From Spiractinospora alimapuensis (GTDB lineage Bacteria; Actinomycetota; Actinomycetes; Streptosporangiales; Streptosporangiaceae): DNA of 64,000 nucleotides. Shown here one piece after another: positions 54,235 through 61,069 of the stretch. The stretch lies in contig NZ_CP072467.1 of NCBI RefSeq assembly GCF_018437505.1, positions 5,232,010-5,296,009 on the forward strand. The letters run 5' to 3'. Numbering within the stretch: the stretch's first letter is position 1; each line of letters opens with the position of its first letter. The translations under genes and the position numbers were made by a program. The notes under the pieces were generated by a model that saw only the letters and a list, made by a program, of their open reading frames with translations, ran no database searches and was not told where the DNA came from.

Positions 54235-55194
54235 CTAGGTCAGCAGAAGCTTGCCCGTGGTCCGCCGTTCGGTGAGGTCGCGGTGCGCCCCCGGTGCCTC
54301 GTCGAGGGGGTAGCGGCCACCGACTCGGACCTTGAGGTCGCCGCGTTGGATCAGGGCGAACAGTTCGGCAGATCGCTGGAGTAGTTCCTCGCGGGTCTCC
54401 ACATAGTGCGCCAGGGTCGGGCGCGTGAGGAAGACCGAGCCGGCCTTGTTCAGGCGCTGGGGGTCGACCGGGGGAACCGGGCCGCTGGCCTGGCCGAAGA
54501 TGGCGAGGACACCGCGCCGCCGCAGGCTGGTGAGACTGGCGTCGAACGTGGTGGCCCCGACGCCGTCGTACACGGCGGCGACCCCGGCGCCGTCGGTGAT
54601 CTCCTGGACCTCCGGCCCGAAGTGCTCGTAGCCCAGGACGTGGTCGGCGCCCGCTTCGCGGGCCAGGGCCGCCTTGCTCTCCGTCGACGTCGTCCCGATG
54701 ACACGGGCACCGGCGAGCTTCGCGAACTGCACCAACATCAGGCCCGCTCCGCCCGCCGCCGCGTGCACCAGCACGGTGTCGCCGGCCCGCACGGGGTAGG
54801 TGCTACGGGTGAGATAGTGGGCGGTCATCCCCTGCAGCATGCTGGCCGCGGCGTCCTCGGAGGTCACCCCGTCCGGGATCGGGATCGCGCGAGCGGCGGG
54901 GATCACGGCGCGGTCGGCGTAGGCGCCGGGGATCATCACCCACCCCACCCGGTCGCCCACCGCGACGTCCGTCACCTCGTCGCCCACCTCGGCCACGACG
55001 CCGGCCGCCTCCACCCCGGGAGTGAACGGAGTCGGCAGGGGATAGGCACCAGAACGCTGGTAGACGTCGATGAAATTCACCCCACGCGCCTGTACGTCGA
55101 CCGCGATCTCTCCGGGGCCGGGACTCGGCGCGGGGACGTCCTCCACCCGCATGGCATCGGGACCACCCGGCTCATGGACCTGGATCGCGCGCAT
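54235..55194 (-). CDS. NADPH:quinone oxidoreductase (zinc-independent MDR)
   Basis: A 319-residue medium-chain oxidoreductase. The N-terminal GroES-like domain has FTPGVEAAGVVAEVGDEVTD, and the Rossmann domain VHAAAGGAGLMLVQFAKLAG and ARVIGTTSTESKAALAREAG. It lacks the catalytic zinc ligands of alcohol dehydrogenases, matching the QOR/zeta-crystallin group, which reduces quinones with NADPH. It is convergent with the SPFH gene. Confidence 0.93.
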   Translation of the reverse strand: MRAIQVHEPGGPDAMRVEDVPAPSPGPGEIAVDVQARGVNFIDVYQRSGAYPLPTPFTPGVEAAGVVAEVGDEVTDVAVGDRVGWVMIPGAYADRAVIPAARAIPIPDGVTSEDAAASMLQGMTAHYLTRSTYPVRAGDTVLVHAAAGGAGLMLVQFAKLAGARVIGTTSTESKAALAREAGADHVLGYEHFGPEVQEITDGAGVAAVYDGVGATTFDASLTSLRRRGVLAIFGQASGPVPPVDPQRLNKAGSVFLTRPTLAHYVETREELLQRSAELFALIQRGDLKVRVGGRYPLDEAPGAHRDLTERRTTGKLLLT

Positions 55195-55429
55195 GGCTCA
55201 CTCCGTTCACTGGCTGCGGGCCGCCCATCATAGAAGCTGGCATGGTGTGTTCCCCGCCCGACCCCTCTCTGCACGGCGGTTCAGTACCGTGTCCAGCCCG
55301 CGTTCAGAACCGTGGCCGCGGGAGTGTGTTTCCCGTCCAGCGAAACGTCCAGCCACGGCCCCGAGGGTGACTTCCGACAGGCCAGAGCAGTGCGACACGG
55401 GCACTGCGACAGTGTTGGAAGGAGACGCC

Positions 55430-56665
55430 ATGACGGAGCAGTGGCTACACGCCCCGGTCGGGCTCAACGCCCAGCGGTGGGTGACGCGAGGCGGATGTCG
55501 GACGGTGCTGGTGATCGTGCACTCGGTGGCGTGCGCGCAACGACTGATGGACCCGGTCGGACTCCTCGGTGACGACACGCGGATCCAGGTGGTGTACACG
55601 ATCGCGCCGTCGATCTTCTGCCGCGGGGTGGCCGAACGGCTGCGGGCGATGGACTGTGTGGTGATTCCGTGGGGGCAGGCCGAGCAGACGCCGTTCGACC
55701 TGGTGATCGCCGCCAGCTACTGGGGGATCGAGCGCGTGCACGGGCCCCTCGTCCTGCTGCCGCACGGCGCCGGATACGGCAAGTTCATGACCCCGACGTT
55801 GACCGGTGCCGCCCCCGCGCCGCGGTCGACATTCGGGTTGGACCGGCAACGGCTGGTACACGACGGCCGCGTCATCCCGTCCGTGCTGGTGTTGGCGCAC
55901 GAGGAGGAACGCCGCAGGCTCGCCGCCACGTGTCCCGAGGCGCTGAGCCAGGCGGTGGTGGTGGGAGACCCCGTGGCCGACCGGCTGCGCGAGGGGTTGT
56001 CCCACCGGGGAGAGGCTCGCCGGGGCCTGGGCGTGGACGAGGACCAACGGCTCGTCGTCGTGGCCTCCACCTGGGGGAGACAGGCGCTGCTGGGGGCCCG
56101 CTTGGACGTCCTGTCCCGGGTCAGTCAGGAGGCGCTGGAGAGTGGGTGGCGTGTGGCGCTGTTGACCCACCCCAACGTGTACGCCACGCACGGCGGCTGG
56201 CAGGTGCGGTCCTGGCTGGCACACCTGAGGGAACTCGGCTTGCTCGTGGTGCCGACGGACGTCGACTTCACGGCGGTCCTGGCCGCCGCGGACGCCGTCG
56301 TGAGCGATCACGGATCCACCACCCTGTACGCGACGCTACTGGACCGGCCCATCATGGTGTGCCCCGACGGCGGGATCGACGTGGACCCCGGGTCGCCCAT
56401 CGGTGCGGTGCTGGCCCAGGCGCCCCACATCGGGGAGTCGGGTCCGGTGCTGTCGCAGGTGGAATCACTGCTCGACACCTGGACCGCCAGCACCTGGGAG
56501 CCGGTCGCGGCCCGGATCTCCTCCCACCCCGGCGAGTTCGCCGCCCGCATGCGCCACACGCTCTACGAGCAGTTGTTCCTGCGGGAGCCCCCGTGGGAGG
56601 CCCGACTTCCCCGCGACCCGTTCTCGCTCACCGATCAAGGACGGGGAGGTGAGCGTCGTGACTGA
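55430..56665 (+). CDS. Glycosyltransferase-like protein, unknown function
   Basis: A 411-residue soluble protein. The fold looks like a nucleotide-sugar glycosyltransferase or CDP-glycerol transferase: two Rossmann halves, LVIAASYWGIERVHGPLVLL with LLPHGAGYGKF, then VVVASTWGRQALLGARLDVL and LAAADAVVSDHGSTTLYATL, which resembles the donor-binding C-terminal motif. No signal peptide. GAAGGAGA precedes ATG 55430. Similar genes in streptomycetes sit beside PfkB-type kinases, as here; the acceptor is unknown. Confidence 0.7.
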   Translation: MTEQWLHAPVGLNAQRWVTRGGCRTVLVIVHSVACAQRLMDPVGLLGDDTRIQVVYTIAPSIFCRGVAERLRAMDCVVIPWGQAEQTPFDLVIAASYWGIERVHGPLVLLPHGAGYGKFMTPTLTGAAPAPRSTFGLDRQRLVHDGRVIPSVLVLAHEEERRRLAATCPEALSQAVVVGDPVADRLREGLSHRGEARRGLGVDEDQRLVVVASTWGRQALLGARLDVLSRVSQEALESGWRVALLTHPNVYATHGGWQVRSWLAHLRELGLLVVPTDVDFTAVLAAADAVVSDHGSTTLYATLLDRPIMVCPDGGIDVDPGSPIGAVLAQAPHIGESGPVLSQVESLLDTWTASTWEPVAARISSHPGEFAARMRHTLYEQLFLREPPWEARLPRDPFSLTDQGRGGERRD

Positions 56666-57683
56666 GCGACGGAGCGTGGTGGTGGGGGTGGCCAGCCTGG
56701 GCGTCACACTCCCGGTGGAGCGGTTCCCCGTCCCGCCGGGATCCACGAGCTTTCCACAGTGGATGGAGGTTGGCGTGACAGGGGTGGGTGCCAACGTCGC
56801 CAAGGCGATGGCGATCCTCGGCGGCTCGGTGGAACTGTGCACCGTGCTCGGTGCCGATCCCGCCGGGTTGCTGATCGAGGCTGACCTGCGCGCCAGCGGG
56901 CTTCTCGGCGTGGGAACGGTCATCGGCCACGGCTCGTCCCTCGCCGTGAATATGACGTCGGCCGACGGGGCGCGCCGAACCTACTCCCATCACCACCCAG
57001 TGAACGAGCACGGCTACCCGATCGACTTGTTCGAACGCGTCATCTCCGACGCCGACCTGATCGCGTTCACCACGGCCGCCTTCACCCGCGAGCTCCTGGA
57101 GCCCGCACGCCGGACCAACGCGACGATCGCCGTGGACACCCAGGTAATCGCCGATGTCAGCAGCCCAAACCGCGCCGCCTGGCTGGACGTGGCCGACATC
57201 GTGTTCTGCTCCCATGAGAAACTGCCCTGCCCGCCGGTGGCCTGGATCCGGCACATCTTCGCGACTTATCCGGGCTGCCTGATCGCGACGATCGGATGCG
57301 GCGCCCGTGGGGCTGTCATGGGGCTTCGCGACGGGACTCTGGTACACGCCGCCACGCCACTGCCCCGGCCCCTGGTGAGCACCATCGGTGCCGGCGACAC
57401 GCTCTTCGCCTCCTTCCTGCATGTGTGGCTCGGCATGGGAAACCCGGTGCAGGCGCTCGCGGACGCCGTGTTGCACGCGGCGTTCACGATCGGGGACCGG
57501 TTTCCCTCACGCGGGCACCTGTCGTCCGCTCAGCTCCGTGACCTGAGTCGCAGGCACTCAGTGGAGGTCGCGATCACGCGGTGGGACGGGAATCGTGACC
57601 ACCGTGGACAGCCATCAACGCCCGAGGTGGAGCAATCGTTGTTCGATTCTGGTGGCGGGGGCTTGGGAGCCCATGGTTCGTAG
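56658..57683 (+). CDS. PfkB-family carbohydrate kinase
   Basis: A 341-residue ribokinase-fold protein. It has TGVGANVAKAMAILGGSVEL (substrate N-terminal region) and the C-terminal VSTIGAGDTLFASFLHVWLG with the catalytic Asp and anion hole of PfkB kinases. GTG 56658 is chosen because GGAGG lies nine bases upstream; it overlaps the upstream gene by eight bases. Substrate unknown; most probably a sugar or nucleoside. Its 3' end overlaps the convergent STAND gene by 69 bases. Confidence 0.88.
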   Translation: MTERRSVVVGVASLGVTLPVERFPVPPGSTSFPQWMEVGVTGVGANVAKAMAILGGSVELCTVLGADPAGLLIEADLRASGLLGVGTVIGHGSSLAVNMTSADGARRTYSHHHPVNEHGYPIDLFERVISDADLIAFTTAAFTRELLEPARRTNATIAVDTQVIADVSSPNRAAWLDVADIVFCSHEKLPCPPVAWIRHIFATYPGCLIATIGCGARGAVMGLRDGTLVHAATPLPRPLVSTIGAGDTLFASFLHVWLGMGNPVQALADAVLHAAFTIGDRFPSRGHLSSAQLRDLSRRHSVEVAITRWDGNRDHRGQPSTPEVEQSLFDSGGGGLGAHGS

Positions 57684-59723
57684 GAGTTGGATCGCCGCTT
57701 GGTAGTGTTCGGCGGCCTCGGAGGTTCTGCCCTGGTGGGTGGCGAGGTCGCCGAGTGCTTCGTGGGCTTCGGCGCGACCCAGCATCGAGCCCCGTTGTCG
57801 TAGTACGGCGAGTTCGGTGCATAGTTTCGCCTTGGCGTCTTGGGAGTCAGCGTCCATGGTGGCGCGGGCCAGGGCGACGCGGGCTCGGCTCAGGTGGTTG
57901 GCGTCCTGCGTCGCCTCCAGGAGGTCGACCGCTTCGCGCAGCGGTGGGCGCGCGCGGGGGCCTTGGTCGGTCGCGATGAGTGCGCGACCCAGGCCCAGCA
58001 GGGTGATGGCGCGGTCGTGGGGTTTGTCGACGTCGTCGTGGATGGTGAGGGCGGTGGTGAGGTGCGTGATGGCCGTTTGGTGATCGTCCAGCCCGAGTGC
58101 GAGGAGTCCGCGGCGTTGGCGTACCTGGGATTGGCGCCAGCGGTCACCGAGTTGTCGCCAGGTGGTTTCGCTCTCGGTGAAGGCTCGGTCGGCGGCGTCG
58201 AGTTGGTGGAGAAACCCGTGGGCGAGGCCTCGTTTGCTGAGCAGGCGGGCGCGGGTGCGTTGGTCGGAGGTGACGCGGAGTGCGGGCTCGCACGCGCGGA
58301 GCCAGTTGGCGGCGTCCCTGTGGTGCAGGTAGAGCGGCCACATGCCTTCCGCGATGCCTACCGCGGAGGCGGAGTCTTCGCCGTGGGCGGCGTGGTCGGC
58401 GCAGGCGAGGAGCGCGTCGCGTTCGCGCACCAGCCATGCCAGGGCCTCGTCCGGGGCGGCGAAGGGGCCATGGCCTGGTCCCCGGTTGGCCACGTAGGGC
58501 CGAAGTACGTGATCGGCCGCCCGAGCCCACTCGGCGTAGGCGACGCAGAGGCGGTGGAGGGCGGCCACTCGCTCACCCTCCGGCTCATGCCTGCGTGCCA
58601 TCGTGAGCGCGTGTAGGGCGATCAGGTCATGAAACCGATAACGACCCTCCACCTCGGTGAGCAGACTGGCCGCCACCAACGCGGTCAAGGCCCGCTCACT
58701 GACCTCAGCCTCAAGCCCCGTCAACGCCTGCGCAACCTCCACAGAGAAATCCGCACCGGGATGCCACGCCAACCGCCGGTACGCCAACCGAGTGTCCGCG
58801 TCCAGCGCGTCATAGGACAAATCGAACGCCGCCTGCACCGAGACCTCCTCACCGCTGAGGACCGACAACCGGCGCCGTCGTCCCTCAAGATCGGCCGCGA
58901 CCGCGAGGAGGGGACGGCCGCTCGCGGCCTGAACCGCCACCGAGCTCACTGCGATCGGGAGGCCGCCGCACAGAAACGCCACACGCTCCGTCGCTGGCAC
59001 ATCGGTGTGGGCTCCGAGGTCATCACTGATCAGGCGTAGGAGTTGCGCCGCATCGGGCACGCTCAGAGGCCCCAGATGCAGGTAGCGCGCACCGTCCATC
59101 ACGAGTCCACCGAGCCGGCGTCGTGAGGTCACCACGACGACGTGCCTGCCCGCCCCCGGCAGGAGGGCACGCGCTTGGGCCGCTGAGTGAGCGTTGTCGA
59201 GCAGGATGGCATGGCGCTGCCCTGCCGTGGCCGAACGCCACCACGCCGCACGTGACGCGAACTCGGGGGGAATCGCTGCCGGTGGCACACCCAGAGCACA
59301 CAGGAAGTGGGCTAGCACCTCTGTCGGGCGTACAGGTTCTCCGGAGGAAAACCCGCGCAGATCGACATAGAAGTGTCCATCGACATCGTCGAGACGGTGC
59401 AAGAAGCGCAAGGCCAACCCGGTTTTCCCCACCCCGCCCAGGCCCGCAACACACAATAGCGACGGATGGTCGCCGGACGCGCTTGTGGCGGTGACACGAC
59501 CCATTTCGGCAAGTTCGCTCCGCCGGTTGACAAAGTGGGGCGAGACAGCAGGTAGCTGGTGCGGGCGCCGAATCGGGGGCGCCGGGAACACATTGACATC
59601 ACCGTGCACGGCCCCCGCTTGAACCGATGTTCCGTACACCGGGTTGTCGATCGAGTTCGCAACGGGGGGCGGGGCAGCGGGATGGTTACGTCCTGGGCAT
59701 TGTCCTTGCATACTCAGCGTCAC
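57615..59723 (-). CDS. STAND (NB-ARC/TPR) protein with RHIM-like N-terminal motif
   Basis: A 702-residue signal-transduction ATPase. The N-terminus has NSIDNPVYGTSVQAGAVHGD, a VQAG motif like the bacterial RHIM-type amyloid signalling motifs of actinobacterial NLR-like proteins. Then come the NB-ARC P-loop LLCVAGLGGVGKTGLALRFL, Walker B HAILLDNAHSAAQ and the arm GLPIAVSSVAVQAA. The C-terminal ~330 residues are tetratricopeptide repeats (ITHLTTALTIHDDVDKPHDR, GRAEAHEALGDLATHQGRTS). It lacks a DNA-binding domain, unlike AfsR. GTG 59723 follows GAGGG. It may sense a signal and recruit an effector with a matching motif; none is in the window. Confidence 0.85.
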   Translation of the reverse strand: MTLSMQGQCPGRNHPAAPPPVANSIDNPVYGTSVQAGAVHGDVNVFPAPPIRRPHQLPAVSPHFVNRRSELAEMGRVTATSASGDHPSLLCVAGLGGVGKTGLALRFLHRLDDVDGHFYVDLRGFSSGEPVRPTEVLAHFLCALGVPPAAIPPEFASRAAWWRSATAGQRHAILLDNAHSAAQARALLPGAGRHVVVVTSRRRLGGLVMDGARYLHLGPLSVPDAAQLLRLISDDLGAHTDVPATERVAFLCGGLPIAVSSVAVQAASGRPLLAVAADLEGRRRRLSVLSGEEVSVQAAFDLSYDALDADTRLAYRRLAWHPGADFSVEVAQALTGLEAEVSERALTALVAASLLTEVEGRYRFHDLIALHALTMARRHEPEGERVAALHRLCVAYAEWARAADHVLRPYVANRGPGHGPFAAPDEALAWLVRERDALLACADHAAHGEDSASAVGIAEGMWPLYLHHRDAANWLRACEPALRVTSDQRTRARLLSKRGLAHGFLHQLDAADRAFTESETTWRQLGDRWRQSQVRQRRGLLALGLDDHQTAITHLTTALTIHDDVDKPHDRAITLLGLGRALIATDQGPRARPPLREAVDLLEATQDANHLSRARVALARATMDADSQDAKAKLCTELAVLRQRGSMLGRAEAHEALGDLATHQGRTSEAAEHYQAAIQLLRTMGSQAPATRIEQRLLHLGR

Positions 59724-59822
59724 CGACCCTCAGCGCTTGAATAAGGAACCTACCCAAATCCCGCGAAGATCGTGTTTTTGGGTGGGTGGATTGTGCGCGA
59801 GGTGACGGTGAGGAGCGGAGCG

Positions 59823-59852
59823 AAAAAAGAGGCTGCGCTTGTGGCACAGCCT
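59823..59852 (-). terminator. Intrinsic terminator left of the IS element
   Basis: On the minus strand a hairpin AGGCTGTGC/GCGCAGCCT with a CACAA loop is followed by a run of six T. It would terminate a minus-strand transcript arriving from the right, possibly that of the SARP gene before the IS inserted. Confidence 0.65.
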
Positions 59853-59919
59853 TGCCCAACTAGGCCGTGTTTTTTGGAAGGTCTGCGGGGTGGGCGGGGT
59901 CTTTGGAACTCTTGGTCTC

Positions 59920-60321
59920 ATGGTTCGACGCCATGAACTCACCGACGAGGAATGGGCTTTGCTCGCCCCGCTCATGCCCGCCCACCCCCACAAAGGAAAG
60001 CGGTGGGCCGACCACCGCAAGGTCATCAACGCGATCCTGTTCAGAACCCGCACCGGGATCCCCTGGCGGGATCTGCCCGAGCGGTACGGGCCCTGGGAGA
60101 CCGCCGCCGGGCGGCACCGCCGCTGGTCACTGGACGGGACCTGGGACAGGATCGCCGAACGGCTGCGTATCGACGCCGCCACCGGCGAGGCCCTCGAGGT
60201 CGGCATCGACTCCACCACCGTGCGCGCCCACCACCACGCCGCCGGCGCCACAAAAAAGGGGAAACGGCCCGGAACGAACCGGACGGATCCGAAGCACTGG
60301 GACGCTCCCGGGGAGGACTGA
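59920..60321 (+). CDS. IS5-family transposase, ORF A (N-terminal part)
   Basis: A 133-residue protein from ATG 59920: MVRRHELTDEEWALLAPLMP, WADHRKVINAILFRTRTGIP and WRDLPERYGPWETAAGRHRR form the DNA-binding and linker region. The ORF carries the first catalytic Asp in EVGIDSTTVRAHHHAAGATK and ends at TGA 60319-60321. Ribosomes that slip at 60252-60258 instead enter ORF B and make the full-length transposase. Confidence 0.88.
   Translation: MVRRHELTDEEWALLAPLMPAHPHKGKRWADHRKVINAILFRTRTGIPWRDLPERYGPWETAAGRHRRWSLDGTWDRIAERLRIDAATGEALEVGIDSTTVRAHHHAAGATKKGKRPGTNRTDPKHWDAPGED
60252..60258 (+). other. Slippery heptamer for -1 frameshifting
   Basis: A-AAA-AAG in the ORF A frame (60252-60258) is the canonical X-XXY-YYZ slip sequence, and the -1 frame leads into ORF B (GRSRGGLTTKIHL). 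Confidence 0.75.
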
Positions 60322-60797
60322 CCACCAAAATTCACCTGATCGCCGACAACCGTCGCCGCCCCTTGGCCATCGCCACCAGCCCCGGCCAACGCGGGGACAC
60401 CCGCATGTTCGAGCCGCTAATGGCCGCGCTACGGCTACCGCGCAGCGCCGGCCGCTCACGGACTCGCCCAGACCGTCTACTGGCAGACAAGGCCTACTCC
60501 TCATCAGCGATCCGGGCCCACCTGCGCAGACGAGGCATCCGGGCGACCATCGCCCAACCCCACGACCAAAGCGCCAACCGCAAACGCAAAGGAGCCAAAG
60601 GCGGCAGACCCCCAGCCTTCGACCGGGACACCTACCGAAACCGCAACACCGTCGAACGATCCATCAACCTACCCAAACAAAACCGAGCAGTCGCGACCAG
60701 ATACGACAAACGCGCCGCGATCTACGACGGAACGGTTCAACTCGCCTCCATCCGGATCTGGCTCCGCGACCTCACCCGTTCAAAAAACACGACCTAG
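60259..60797 (+). CDS. IS5-family transposase, ORF B (C-terminal part, -1 frame)
   Basis: The -1 frame after the slip site holds the DDE catalytic core: GRSRGGLTTKIHLIADNRRR, RLLADKAYSSSAIRAHLRRR (second Asp) and RDTYRNRNTVERSINLPKQN (Glu). It has no start of its own and is expressed only as the fusion with ORF A. Its stop TAG (60795-60797) uses the TA of the target duplication and the next flanking G. Confidence 0.87.
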
Positions 60798-61028
60798 CGG
60801 TTGGCGGTGATCAAGTTCTGTTCAGGTGACGGATTGGATGAGGGTCAGGATGTGGACCCATCCAAACGCAACCGCGTCGGGGAGGTGAGGTGGAGGCATG
60901 ATCAATTTATTGATTCCTGTTCATTTGATGGATGGATGCGTGGGATTGCAACGGTAGGGGGCGGCGATGGTTAATATTCGACCGCCTTCGTCCCGCCTCC
61001 ACCCCAGATCATTGCATAGCCAAAAGCC
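60798..61028. other. Intergenic region without genes
   Basis: About 230 bases between the IS and the SARP 3' end. It is AT-richer than the rest, with a short inverted repeat ATCAAT/ATTGAT near 60903. No ORF or RNA is evident. Confidence 0.4.
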
Positions 61029-61044
61029 TATCGCGAACGCGATA
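61029..61044. promoter_or_regulatory. Palindrome matching the IclR operator
   Basis: TATCGC-GAAC-GCGATA followed by TGTAG at 61029-61044 matches the arms, spacer length and TGT flank of the site at 17847-17862. Its position at the 3' end of the SARP gene suggests an orphan or relocated promoter element. Confidence 0.4.
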
Positions 61045-61069
61045 TGTAGGGATATTGGGGGGTTTCGAC

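Larger units (their letters stand above)
59863..60794 (+). mobile_element. IS5-family insertion sequence (IS427-like)
   Basis: A 932-base element with ~18-base imperfect terminal inverted repeats: left GGCCGTGTTTTTTGGAAGG and right, reversed, GGTCGTGTTTTTTGAACGG. TA flanks each side (59861-59862 and 60795-60796), consistent with a TA target duplication. The transposase is in two overlapping frames joined by -1 frameshifting. Confidence 0.88.

Noticed and set aside
57615-59723. Assignment of the STAND protein as a SARP/AfsR regulator
   Set aside because: It lacks both the winged helix and BTAD domains; only NB-ARC and TPR parts are shared.
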